A DNA stretch of 64,000 nt. It comes from Kazachstania africana CBS 2517. Lineage: Eukaryota > Ascomycota > Saccharomycetes > Saccharomycetales > Saccharomycetaceae. The DNA lies in assembly GCF_000304475.1 (NCBI RefSeq), contig NC_018941.1:1-64000 (forward strand). Direction: 5' to 3'. The translations under genes and the position numbers were made by a program. The notes beneath the pieces are model-generated. The model did no database searches and was not told the DNA's origin. It saw only the letters and a list, made by a program, of their open reading frames with translations. Each line of letters begins with the position of its first letter. The stretch's first letter is position 1. Shown here one piece after another: positions 13,201 through 24,319 of this stretch.

Positions 13201-13860
13201 GAGCTTCTGAGATGCTCACATTCAGCATCCTGGGATCCCTCGACTGGGCAGAGGCATTGGGAATTAATGCAACAGGAAAACGTCAGAGATAGGACATGCA
13301 CTACTAGTAACATGGTCATATATTCAAAGTTGGGTTTCCGAGGGTGCCATTGAATGCAGTAGTGACATCTGGAAAGACCAGATGTTCAGCTAAAGATGCC
13401 ACAAGTCTGTCGAATTCATTGTCCAGGCTTTTTCTTATGCCCTTAATGTAACTAAAAGACATAATGTGGTCTTTGACAATGTCAGATTGTCCGTAAACAC
13501 CAAGTGTGAAAGCATTGGAGGATTCTTTGTGGGACTACTTAAGAACGACATTAGATATCAATTTGAATGCTGGGAAAAGGTCATTATCACCTTGAGGGTT
13601 AGTCAACTTTCGTACAAGGACTCTAGGTTCTGAACAATTGATAAAAGTAGCACAGGTTATCGAAGTTTTTGTGGCATCAAAACGATAAGGATAAGCAAAA
13701 ACATTTAGAATAAGGCAGGATTCGTTAAAGTCTTTCCAAAATGCAAAATCAAGGGCAGAAAAACAAATACAATTTTACATATAGTCTCTGTATAGATCTC
13801 CTGCAATAACTTCTTGGAAGATGGATAAATAAGAAATGAAATAACGGTTGTTCTTCGTGG
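10260..13860 (-). pseudogene. Subtelomeric DEAH-type helicase pseudogene (copy B, longest)
   Basis: A large minus-strand helicase gene broken by many stops and shifts. Read from high to low coordinates it gives an N-terminal domain (about 13860-12780, with FNVVFIIEG and YYQIEAIDRDL), then a linker frame (12379-12777). A P-loop-like remnant follows (GKSATFILP, around 12160), then motif II as FDEAHVLW at 11860-11883 and a motif III-like FSARLPE near 11780. The second RecA-like domain ends in motif VI QIVGRIR at 11297-11317. A Cys-rich segment (CHECFFSKKGCVC) at about 10810-10860 and a C-terminal tail to about 10363 follow. Layout and location fit the helicases carried by yeast subtelomeric elements (Y'-like, RecQ-related); that assignment is an inference. 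The frame at 10970-11566 is the best preserved part. Confidence 0.7.
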
Positions 13861-14548
13861 GCTAGGCAGGATTATCCTTTAATAGGCACAAGTTTCATTC
13901 TGATTAATATCATGGACAACTATGCAGTCTTATACGTTTCTGATTCTCTTGAAAATTTTATGCTCTTTTCGTTTCTTCGCTTATTATTTTTATTCGCTTA
14001 TCATCTTGCACTACTATCTTGGCACTGCTGATGATCTTATTAGTAACAGTTCTATATTTTTATTCGAGCAGGTTCTGAGATATCTTACTCCTGCAATCTT
14101 CTTTATACGTGGGTATGCAAGCGTTCTGGCAACCCTTATTCTCGAGTATCTAATCCTGTGATCATTGGCTGTCTTACAATTTTTTGTACTGAGCGTTTGC
14201 ATTTCTTTTTTTGACACGCTTAATACGATCCAGATTGTGACTTTCCCTCTATAATAAGTCTATAAAACAGAACAGATAACAGAGACTCATGCTTATTCTT
14301 TCGGTAATAGTAATGTTACTACTTATAACAGCCTCATACTTGCGGTTGTATAACTTCAATTAGTCAAAACCAATGTTAATGTCTTTTCTATAATATAGGA
14401 TTTCTCTAGAAAATTCAGTTACTGATCTACTTCGAGCTGGGTGATATGACTGTTTTTAAAGCAGTATCTCCTACTATAATGTAGAAAAATGTAGAGTGAG
14501 TATTTTTGTATAGATATATAATGTGCAATTGGTACACTAGCATTTTTG
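13861..14548. other. Intergenic stretch
   Basis: No gene seen. A 79-codon hydrophobic plus-strand frame (13922-14161) overlaps an antisense frame and has no family features. The right end is the 3' flank of the Bxi1-like gene on the minus strand. Confidence 0.35.
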
Positions 14549-15373
14549 TTATGAGTGCTGCATGAGTTGTTCTAGTATTAGTTTAATTCCTGCGAATAGA
14601 ATGGACATACTGACATAAAGCAATACTGTGGCCGTATAATCTAACTCAGGAGAGAGTTTCCTTACAATGTTGGTAATGATAGAAACGGGGTAAGATATGA
14701 CAAACACTACAGGCCATATTTTGAACATTAAAGCGGAGCATTTATCGTGAACGGGCAAAACGAGTAAAGCAAACAAACCCACAAGGCTTGTGACTTGTAC
14801 GACGACCCAAGTTATCAATCTACTCTTCCATAGAGAGGAGTCCATCTTGTCACCAAATTTCGTATCGCACACGATGCTACTTATGAGCAGCTCCAATATT
14901 AAAGAGGGTACGAGAGCCTTGAGAGAAATGGCAAAGTTTCCATCCAATAAACAACTCTGGATAAATCGATAGCAATGGGCCAAGGTGGAGATGAAAAAGA
15001 TAACTTGTTGTCCTCTCACAGATTCAACGAACCACGATGCAGTTTTCTTTTGCACTAGTGCCTCCTCGTCGACTGATTTCTTCTTCAAGTTCTCAGTTAC
15101 TACGGGCCAGCATATGTTATACACAGATGCATACCCGACTATTGTACCTACATTACCTAGCCAGGTATGTCGAATGACAAAACTCGAGGCTACTTCTGAG
15201 GGGCATATAACGTGTGATACGGCAAAAATGAATAGTACTTGGGCTGACAACAAGGAATAAACCCTGAGGTGAAATCTTCTAATAGTGCCAGAATCGTAAG
15301 AAGGCTTTTCATTTACAATGGTAGTACGATTACTTGAGTCTTCCTCTAATTGATGTCTCTTCATTTCGAGCAT
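14549..15373 (-). CDS. Divergent Bxi1-like (TMBIM/BAX-inhibitor) membrane protein, copy 1
   Basis: A 274-residue polytopic membrane protein starting at an ATG. After a hydrophilic N-terminus of about 30 residues comes TIRRFHLRVYSLLSAQVLF, which resembles the entry to the first membrane helix of the yeast Bxi1 (YNL305C) family. About seven hydrophobic segments follow, ending with a C-terminal LLYVSMSILFAGIKLIL. TMBIM proteins have seven helices and act in ER, vacuole or mitochondrial calcium and stress responses. This protein is clearly divergent: acidic residues usually present in the last helix are not evident. A paralogue lies at 30385-31170. Its downstream-coordinate neighbour, at 16615, is a killer-toxin-like relic on the same strand. 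A relation between the two is speculation. Confident that it is a membrane protein, moderately confident of the family. Confidence 0.7.
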   Translation of the reverse strand: MLEMKRHQLEEDSSNRTTIVNEKPSYDSGTIRRFHLRVYSLLSAQVLFIFAVSHVICPSEVASSFVIRHTWLGNVGTIVGYASVYNICWPVVTENLKKKSVDEEALVQKKTASWFVESVRGQQVIFFISTLAHCYRFIQSCLLDGNFAISLKALVPSLILELLISSIVCDTKFGDKMDSSLWKSRLITWVVVQVTSLVGLFALLVLPVHDKCSALMFKIWPVVFVISYPVSIITNIVRKLSPELDYTATVLLYVSMSILFAGIKLILEQLMQHS

Positions 15374-16614
15374 TTTGTGATGAGTAACTTAGTTTATCAA
15401 ATTGTAGATAGTTGAGGATGTCTTTCGTTTTATATCCAGGTTTAGCTCGAGAAATTGAGATCCCTGCCATAGTGTTGCTCTCCTTGGTGTAATGCAAGCA
15501 TTTTTTTTAGGCCGCATGAGGTGCGGTGATTTTGCAAAGGTCTTAATACAGGGGACTGATATTCAACGAAAAACAGCGGTGATGGTGAACCTTAGTTTGC
15601 ATAGGCCGTGGTATTATCCGGATACATCTGACACATTTTCTTGAGACTACGAATATAAATGCTGCATAGCGATTTGCGGAAACCACGGTCTCGACATTTT
15701 ACACAGGCACTACTCACAGTGTGATCCTGATAATCAACTATGAATTAGCAAGGGTAACACTAAATGCTTGAGCAACACTCAAAAAATTTCAATCATTTAT
15801 TTAAAGCTTCATATAATGTGCTTTTTGGAGGTAAAGTGAGAATTTAATCTTGTTTTGGACTCAAACAGGTTATGCAACTTCAAAAGGGGCCACTTACTCC
15901 AGAAACTCTGACATGTTCTTATAAATTAACCACCAAGCATTATTTCTGTTATATATCAATGGCTGGCTTCCACAGTCATTGGCTCAAGTAAAGAGTCTGC
16001 TCACAGTAAATAATTCTTGCTTATATCTGAGGAAAGGCGATTCTTCCAAAATTTGGTGCGTAAATATTTTATAGGACAGTCATTTTGTTGGTGTCAGAAC
16101 TTTCTATAAATAGGATTCATACGTCATATTGATAATGCAATAATTATTATCACTGCTATATGATCTTCTTAGAGCATATGTGTACTGGTGGTCCAAACTG
16201 AGAGTTATCATCCCGATTAACCCTATTAATTTAAGACTTATTTGGTGTTGTTGCTGTCTGAGAAAAGTTCAAAATCACTTAAACACATTAGCCATAGTAT
16301 CCTTGAAGAAAGACGTTTCTATAGCAATTGAGTAGTTTTCACTATGGTGCCTATCTACATTTACACTACCGAAGCTTACGTGATTGTCAAAACAATTAGC
16401 ATAACATGAACGACTGAATATAGCATTGCTCAAGACTTTGGTCTGCTTAAAGAAAGAAAGGTGATAAATGCTTGGCTCCCTAGGGCATTCCAGAGTTAAT
16501 TTTTTTCAATGGCCTGCCACACTGTTAAACATCCATAACAAAATTATCTATTTAAGTACAGTGAGGTAAAAAAAAATTTATTACAAAACTATAGCTAATA
16601 TATCATAGCATAAC
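15374..16614. other. Intergenic stretch between Bxi1-like gene and toxin-like relic
   Basis: No reading frame of note in either strand. The left part should contain the promoter of the minus-strand Bxi1-like gene. An A run at 16569-16577 lies just past the 3' end of the toxin-like frame. Confidence 0.35.
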
Positions 16615-17427
16615 TTACAAGCCGTCACATTCGCTGTCTATGCCTCCGTAAGCTTGAACATATCCTTCTCCGACAATTATTGAATTATCCCCAGCTGTAG
16701 AACTAGCTCCCATTGCGAGACAAAACTTACTTTCAACTGCATAGCATTCTGGACTGTTCGTACATGATTGAACTTGCGAGGTTATCCAACCACCAAGAAT
16801 TGGCCCAAATTCATCCACCTGTTCTCTTTCATCAAGCATCCATAAATTCGAAGCGACAACATTGAATCCGTAAGTATTAAACGAGACCCATTCTCCATTA
16901 TCTCTCTTATTGAACGTGGTAGCATTGGATATGTGGTCTGATAAAGCTGCTGCTGCGGATGCCACACTATCGGGACGAGCATATACAGTGGTATTGAAAT
17001 CGCCTCTATCAAATGTCCATGTAACGAAGTAATCACCTTCCTCGCGCTTTGAGATTTGATTTCCAGAACCAGTTTGTGCTTGTGCCAGAAAAGTGACATT
17101 AGCGGTGTGTTCCCCGAGATATTTAGAGATTATGTCGTAGTAGTCAGAAGTAACAAGCTGGCCACCAAAAAAGGTCATGTTGAGTTTAGGAATATCAAAA
17201 CTAACAATGTCATTTCTTTTTCCCACTTCGGCTGAACCTTTGTACCACTCCCATTCATTGTTTTCAGCATATAATTGAAGACCAGCAGCTAGAGCAGATG
17301 CCATAGCACCTACCGCTATAATCCCGACGCATGCCTCAAAAGCAGTAACCACAAAACCTGTAACAGCTACAATAGCACTAGTTGTACAAATTTTGCCTTC
17401 TAAATTTTCTGCGCTGTTTATTGCCGG
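16615..17427 (-). pseudogene. K1-type killer-toxin-like precursor, copy 1, 5' end missing
   Basis: An open minus-strand frame of about 270 codons (17427 to 16615) with no ATG at a sensible start. The 245-codon part from 17352 begins at GTG. It shows two hydrophobic stretches near its start, three Lys-Arg sites of Kex2 type (residues 45-46, 102-103 and 149-150 from the GTG codon) and several Asn glycosylation sequons. The Cys-rich C-terminal part has VQSCTNS and ends YGGIDSECDGL. The layout of hydrophobic pair, dibasic sites and Cys-bearing C-terminal chain is that of K1-type killer preprotoxins. Two related copies lie at 26833 and 34354. The secretory signal is missing, so I call it 5'-broken. 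An intron supplying an upstream exon was considered, but no GTATGT donor was found. Confidence 0.55.
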
Positions 17428-17699
17428 TTACCTTGCTTTATTTAGTAATAGTTAATAATCGAGATACGCTAATAGCGTACTATAAGAATTCAACAATATT
17501 AGAAAAAAAACTTCTTATGAGGAATCGAGATAACAGATCTGATCGAAGCTCCTGTACAATCACTGGTACTGGCAAACATTTTCAGCAGGGAATTATCTGT
17601 CACTGGAGAAGACGCGACAAACTTTTGTCCTCAATATTCATTCACATAAGGGAATTGAAAAGAACAATATATCACTTCATGAGACCCTCACCTCTCTTG

Positions 17700-19717
17700 T
17701 TCCCGAGATAATTTCAGGAATTTCTTACATTGAATCCATTTCTCCTTCAAATACCCAACTCTCCTGCTTACGATTATTAACATTTATGTCAACCGGAAAT
17801 GAAATTTTGACTACTTCTCTCTCCGTTTTAAGAAATATTAATCAATTAATCAATAGATATTCCACAAATGATGGATATAACGAATTTTTTCAGTTACTAT
17901 TACTATTACCACTACTCTTCATCTTTAGATACTCACCTTTTTCGAACCTCCTAAACACCCACATTGTAGCTCAATCTATATAAATCACTCACGCAAATAA
18001 CAAAATATCCATTCACATTTCAATACCCTCAATATTCATATAGAGACCGTCATTTCTTCTACCTTCACTTTGAAACCTCGCACAATCGTTTCCGTGGTAA
18101 CTCCCCAGACAAATTCGCTTCCGGATAGGGGAAATCACATCTTCCTTCTACGCGATAGAGAAAAATGGTTTATATTTGATCTTTTCTTCCGAAAAACAGC
18201 GCTCACCGAAACTAATAAAGATATCTTCTAACCTTTATATATAGCTAAGATACATGTATTCATCCAAACTCTACTCACCTTTCTTAGACCATCTCCACGC
18301 ATCATCTTCACAATAACGGTTACTTAGACATCTCACAGGTGCCTTCTGTATCCTTTTCTTCGTCTCTCTCCTATTGACTATTCATCCGCGCAAACTTATT
18401 TTTAGAAATCTCCGCGCGATCTTGACAAATCAAAGCTCAAATTTCATCTGCTCTGTGAGATTGTGCTTGTCAGCGCTTCCCTGGGTTACCTTCTTACACA
18501 AGGAGACGAAAAAAGATCATGTTGAAATAACATCTCTCCCAGGTACAACTAAAGTCAAAGACTATAACTACACCTATCATATTTCATCTCATTGAATATA
18601 TCCACAATCCACTAAGATATGACATCCTTCCATTCATCATCTATTTCACTTTCTCATTTCCCACACACCTCTCGAGTGGTCATATCATCTATCTACCTAT
18701 TTAATCTCTCTACTTGTCATTTTGTTTACAGACATAGCCTCTATACTCACACATACCACATCTCTATGAACTTTCTTAACTATTCAAATCAATCAACTAC
18801 GCCTATCATAAACCGAGACGATATGAACTTTACTTAATTTACAAATTCAATACTCTGATGAACTCAAATATCATTCCTAACTGCCTCTGACACTTCCGCA
18901 ACTAACTATTCCATAAGCGACATCGTCAACCATGTAAATTCACTAATCATTATTCATACTTCCTACTCTCACCAAGGTCTCCCTACCAAATGATCAATAA
19001 CCAAAAGATCGACAACACAGCTTCACAACATGCTCCATTCATTTGGGAACCTTGAGTTCAATTTAATGAGAATGATAAAGAGAGTCATTTACCAAATATC
19101 AGTCTATAACATCGTTTATGAAACACTTCATTGACCTATTTTCTTGTCATCTTTCATCTTTCTGGAATCTCTCAACTAATTTTTCTTATCAACTATGACA
19201 TCCCTGTTTAAATTTCTGCACCAATTTTACCCATCTTTAGATTGATTTAATATTTGTGACACAACTTTGAACGGACCAGCCATGAACTCAGATCATTGTA
19301 ACTATAATACAATAAATGTTCCAGAACCTCACGCTGCCATTCCTTAATCACCTGTTAAGTAACTCAGGTTAATTCAACTGGATATAATAAGAGATCAATA
19401 CCATACATAACACAAGGAGACATCTTTTAATGTATTCATTTTATTCAACTAAAAGAACAATAGATTAACCCTATTCACAGCCAACATTTCTATTCTATTT
19501 ACTTTCTTTCCATCACAGAATCGCTTCCAATGTCAATATAATGCTTCAACATATCATTTTCTGACACAACACTAGGATCATTCCAAATGAATCTGCGGCT
19601 TTATCCCATTGACAGCAATGAATTGAATACACCATCTCATTTCATATTCATTGTAATCCATTAATTCACCATTTACTTGGAATTACTTATCCTAATCCTT
19701 AATTACCATGAAACATA
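17700..19717. repeat. G-poor, strand-asymmetric repeat, unit 1
   Basis: The plus strand is extremely poor in G (2 G against 19 C in 18601-18660) and remains so for about 2 kb. Landmarks recur about 2.7-2.9 kb downstream: ATTAACATTTATG at 17778 and ATTAACATTTACG near 20489, CCTCGCACAATCG at 18078 and again near 20845, and CGCGCAAAC near 18388 and 21261. The part from about 18920 to 19620 is also related to 35900-36700. Stops close every frame. Short minus-strand stretches look like decayed protein (for example NDPSVVSENDML), so a former coding or retroelement origin is possible. Nothing intact. Confidence 0.6.
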
Positions 19718-20153
19718 NNNNNNNNNNNNNNNNNNNNNNNNNNNNNNNNNNNNNNNNNNNNNNNNNNNNNNNNNNNNNNNNNNNNNNNNNNNNNNNNNNN
19801 NNNNNNNNNNNNNNNNNNNNNNNNNNNNNNNNNNNNNNNNNNNNNNNNNNNNNNNNNNNNNNNNNNNNNNNNNNNNNNNNNNNNNNNNNNNNNNNNNNNN
19901 NNNNNNNNNNNNNNNNNNNNNNNNNNNNNNNNNNNNNNNNNNNNNNNNNNNNNNNNNNNNNNNNNNNNNNNNNNNNNNNNNNNNNNNNNNNNNNNNNNNN
20001 NNNNNNNNNNNNNNNNNNNNNNNNNNNNNNNNNNNNNNNNNNNNNNNNNNNNNNNNNNNNNNNNNNNNNNNNNNNNNNNNNNNNNNNNNNNNNNNNNNNN
20101 NNNNNNNNNNNNNNNNNNNNNNNNNNNNNNNNNNNNNNNNNNNNNNNNNNNNN
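19718..20153. other. Assembly gap (436 N)
   Basis: Run of unknown bases inside the G-poor repeat. Open frames crossing it are artefacts of translating N. Confidence 0.99.
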
Positions 20154-21321
20154 CCCTCTCCTTCTTGAAATAATATCTCAAATTTCCTACTATTTCTAGG
20201 CGAGATATCTCACTCGAAATACAGCGTCAGAGACATGATCCTGTCGTATAATGGATCTAATCACTGTCTCATAACATTATCTCATAGCAAATATAATTGA
20301 CTGCTCACTCCCTCTTGCCTACTCTCATTCTTCGCTGATTGATTTCCATATATTGTCCTCATCTTCACATACTTCCCTACTTTACATACTATTTTGGAAT
20401 AATATTTTAATATCATCATTGAATACCACTTTTCCACTCTTTCATCACTCTCTGTTCTGTAAACACCTACTTTTTCTCTTTTCCAATATTAACATTTACG
20501 CCAATCCGAAACGATATTTCTTCAACTTTACTTCGTCTTTTCCTGAAATATTAAAATAAAAATCAGGAACCCACTGACTAAACTATTACACACACGATAC
20601 ATCCATATATAAATGACAAACTTGCCCTATTTCCTCTGAACTAATGGGAAAACTATTATTTTACTATCTCTACTATCAATTTATTCTATATTCGAATAAT
20701 CGTCTTTCTCTGGACTGATGATCCTGAATATTACCTACATCATCCACATAAACTGTCCACACTCGACAGATTTCTATACATCTCTTCCCATTTTAATATT
20801 GTCTACACTCAGCTAGATACTGCCTTATATCGTCTCACTCTGACACCTCGCACAATCGCTCTTCTCACAACTTTCGAAAAATCTCGCATTCCGAACTGCG
20901 AAATTCATTTTCTATTCCATCCGCGACGGAGAAAACTGATTCTCATTGAATTATTTTTGTGTAAAACCTACGCTCACAGGATTCTCCTTATTTTCGTCGT
21001 AGCTTTTCTACAGTGAGAGAATACCGTACAGACAACACTTGAAAGATCTCGTGCGACCATTTCTCAGGAAACTTCTTTAATACTAATCTTTCAACCTTCT
21101 CACCTCAATACAATAATCAACACACACACTTTCTATCCAAAATACATTTAATTATTCCTGAACTACTCACCCGCTCCCTTTTCAATATCACTTACCTCTA
21201 CATATTACACTTCCCTCTGCCATTCTTCTCTTCGCCTTTTTCTCTTTCGACTATTTTCTCGCGCAAACAGACCTCTCGAAATCTGCGCTCGATCTCAGAA
21301 GAAAAAAATCTCAAATCTTCC
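20154..21321. repeat. G-poor, strand-asymmetric repeat, unit 2
   Basis: Second, diverged copy of the G-poor sequence. It matches unit 1 in order, with shared words around 20489, 20845 and 21261. On the minus strand the end of this unit reads EIERRFREVCLREKIVERE, and the equivalent place in unit 1 reads a decayed variant with IARRF and IVNRRE, which hints at an ancestral protein. No intact frame. Confidence 0.6.
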
Positions 21322-21540
21322 NNNNNNNNNNNNNNNNNNNNNNNNNNNNNNNNNNNNNNNNNNNNNNNNNNNNNNNNNNNNNNNNNNNNNNNNNNNNNNN
21401 NNNNNNNNNNNNNNNNNNNNNNNNNNNNNNNNNNNNNNNNNNNNNNNNNNNNNNNNNNNNNNNNNNNNNNNNNNNNNNNNNNNNNNNNNNNNNNNNNNNN
21501 NNNNNNNNNNNNNNNNNNNNNNNNNNNNNNNNNNNNNNNN
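21322..21540. other. Assembly gap (219 N)
   Basis: Run of unknown bases at the end of repeat unit 2. The frame 21198-21626 on the minus strand exists only because N codons do not stop it. Confidence 0.99.
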
Positions 21541-23152
21541 CTAGTGGCCCTTCCGTAACACATATTCAATATATGTTTACAATCGTGCGAAAGCCAACAT
21601 ATATAAGGCCTTATATCTTCTATCATTTTTTATCTATTAGACTTTCTTTCTCCCATGTATATTCTATACCATAGAAGATTGTATTATATAATAACTACTT
21701 TACTGTCCAGTGTTTGCTACTGTAATTATGACTCAAATAAACAATAGTCCTACTATGACTACAAAAGGTCCCCGCCCGGTATCTAACATACGCCAACAAA
21801 AAGTAGTCGCAGAAATCTATTTTCAAGTTCAGGTTTTTCAGCTCGAGTTAGGATTTCAATCCATATACTGACATATGAAGTTTACAGTGCGAATTGGCTT
21901 GATTTTGATTCAATATTATTTTGAAATTGTAGCTGTTCTTGTGACTGCAACGGAAGAGAAACAATTTTACCTTGCGGTCTAAAAAGCAATATATGCATTG
22001 AGCGCATCCTGCAGGGGCATTCTTCAACCAAAATACACTAAATTCCAGTGTTAGGTAATATTTTCAAGTAGCTTGCTTCTTTCAGGCAGTTTACATTTTC
22101 AGCATATTAGATAAGCAAGTATCTTGAAGTAAGTATAAAATTTCAAGATATATCATATCGGTGCATAATGTGTTATGTGCCCTTAACAACTGGATATAGA
22201 CCAAGACAGCGGGAATAAAACTACGTATTAATGTATCAGTCGCTAACGTGCTAGATTAAGACCCTTAGAAACTAAAACCGAATATTTATTAATAATAAAA
22301 AACATATTAATAAGAATTTGAACTGTCTGCTCTTTGGTGCCATTACTCAACTGGATTCAGAGGAAGTGAGGTAGTTATGTGCATTGTCCTGAGGGTATTA
22401 CCATCCGAACGGTCAAGATTCAACTGCTTTGAGGTTTCGCTTCTCAATTTCTTCGCAATTTTGTATATTTTGATTAGCAAAATAGGAAGTAAGTCGATGT
22501 TCTTTTGCCCATCTTAGGTTGTCTTTTTCACATAAATGGCTGCTTAGCGGGATGTGAGCAACTATAAACGAAGTGCTTTTTATAGTATCAAGTTTTTTTT
22601 CTCTGCGGATTATAATGCTTTTGCTTAGGGTTCCCATCTCTAAAACTTCGGTTTTTGCACAAAGAAAGAAAACATTTTGCAGCCAAAGATTATTGGCCTT
22701 TAGAAGACGATGTTGTCAGACAGTTGCTTCTGAGATTATAGGTAGCATTGAAAATTTTGTCCAGGAAACCACAAGATTTTGCTCTTAATTAGTCGAAGCA
22801 TGAACCAGATGCATATTAGAAAAGGACTTTTGGATTGCGCTACCACTGCCGGCTACATATGCAGCCATTTATTCTGAAGTATAAACCATTTTATAGTTGA
22901 TCTTGGACCGGCAGTTTCTTATGATTAGTGCTAGATACCGAGACACATGCATGGTATGTTACTTGCAGCTTCTGAAGTTGTGCGATTCCATACAATTTGA
23001 TCTCTGCTTTATTGATTGTGATTTTTATCCATGCTCGAAGCAGACTTTCTACTACCGGCAAAAATTGTATTCAAGACACCTTCTTTGGCGTGTTTCAGGT
23101 TTCATTTTCCCTAGCTTCTTTCTTTATATTTAATAAAAGGATTAGTCGATAG
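21541..23152. other. Intergenic stretch
   Basis: Base composition returns to normal after about 21700. No gene seen. Short frames at 22413-22788 and 22897-23133 have no family features. The right end is the promoter region of the secreted-protein gene. Confidence 0.35.
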
Positions 23153-23221
23153 CTATATGAGGTTAGAGGCTACTCGAATGAGTTTTTTCAATATCAATCT
23201 TTTTCAGCCCTGATCGCTTCA

Positions 23222-24127
23222 ATGTGCCTTCTAACCTATGCCGCAGTATCTACTGAAAACAATAGCACAACGCTATTATCAAACAATACTGACGAGGTAA
23301 CGGCAAAATACTTCTCACCAGCTCGTGGAAATCCTTACCTCCCAACTGACGACTTATACAGGCCCTACATCACTTTTCAGTTATTGAGTCAATTATATAA
23401 CAATCATCCTACCAAAGACATATCTTTGATAACTCAAAACAATGAAACAGGTATTGTAGCTATTCGTACCATTGACATAATAAATTATTCCGAATTATAT
23501 GAAGAAGAGTCCAATGAGCTGTACAGTTACATTGATATGAAACTTTTTAGTCAATTGAATGCTCTGTTCACAGGCACAAACGTTTCTAATAAGACTTTCG
23601 AAAATTTTGAGAAAGGATATTACAGAGAAATAATTGTTGATTCTTATAAGAATGCTACGTCCCATATTGCTAGCACCGCTTACAAAGGAAGTAATCCTAG
23701 TTTTTTGATGTCTTTCATTTCCTTAGTTGATACTCTTTCGACCATTGTAAGTAACATTTACGGCCTTGTAACCGATGGTTCATCCAATAAAAAGCACTCT
23801 TCAACTCAAATATGTGGCTCCTATTCGAACACTGTTAAAGTTGATGGTAAAGAATTCGGATATATAATTTACAAGTATTCGAAAAATGGTCATGGTTGTA
23901 ACTTTGCAAAAGGTAGTGACTTGGAAGTGGTCTTGATCGAAGCTATTGATACCAAATTTCCAAGAGGTATAACAGGGGTATGTGTCACTTTATTCCATGA
24001 TGAATCTAGAGTTGCTTATGCTAAATTCATTATGGCTGATAGTAAGATGAATTTTAGTGACGTTGCTTGTGAAGCGGTTTCCGGTTGGGATGCACCAGGG
24101 TCTGTGGCTGGTACAGTATCTGCTTAA
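23222..24127 (+). CDS. Putative small secreted protein, CSS2/CSS3-like C-terminal domain
   Basis: A 301-residue frame from the ATG at 23222. It has several Asn sequons, a central region with DDLYRPYITFQLLSQL, and a C-terminal domain of about 100 residues with paired cysteines (ICGSY, GHGC, TGVC, VACEAV). The cysteine spacing recalls the C-terminal domain of small yeast secreted proteins such as CSS2/CSS3; this resemblance is weak and from recall. The first residues are only half of a signal peptide. The same frame is open upstream to 23153 and supplies more hydrophobic residues but no ATG. A separate frame with an ATG at 23178 runs into the same place, with a T run at 23200-23204 between them. 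A one-base indel or assembly error is therefore likely. A damaged paralogue follows at 24320. Function unknown; a toxin-like role cannot be excluded. Confidence 0.6.
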   Translation: MCLLTYAAVSTENNSTTLLSNNTDEVTAKYFSPARGNPYLPTDDLYRPYITFQLLSQLYNNHPTKDISLITQNNETGIVAIRTIDIINYSELYEEESNELYSYIDMKLFSQLNALFTGTNVSNKTFENFEKGYYREIIVDSYKNATSHIASTAYKGSNPSFLMSFISLVDTLSTIVSNIYGLVTDGSSNKKHSSTQICGSYSNTVKVDGKEFGYIIYKYSKNGHGCNFAKGSDLEVVLIEAIDTKFPRGITGVCVTLFHDESRVAYAKFIMADSKMNFSDVACEAVSGWDAPGSVAGTVSA

Positions 24128-24319
24128 TTTGTTTCATTCTATCGTACAAAATTTTAAAAAGAAATTTCTTTACTATGGTAGCTTATTTTAAGATTTATGA
24201 TCTGTGATATATCGTTATAGTATATGCCTCAATTCTTTGCCTTTCGAAATTTATTTGTAACTGAGTTTCTTTCGTACTGAATAAATGCCAGCGCCTCTAC
24301 TGCATATAGGCCCAGATGT

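Noticed and set aside
16615..17720. Spliced upstream exon for toxin-like copy 1
   Set aside because: TACTAAA and CAG/GCAG acceptor-like words occur near 17410-17450, but no GTATGT-type donor or signal-encoding exon was found upstream.
18130..18200. TTCCGAA at about 18188 with ATCACATC upstream, resembling point-centromere boxes
   Set aside because: Spacing is too short, the middle is not strongly A/T, and one CDEI base is wrong.
19677..20199. Long open frames across the N run on both strands
   Set aside because: They are open only because N codons are not read as stops.
21198..21626. 142-codon minus-strand frame
   Set aside because: Mostly N; the readable end is part of the decayed G-poor repeat.
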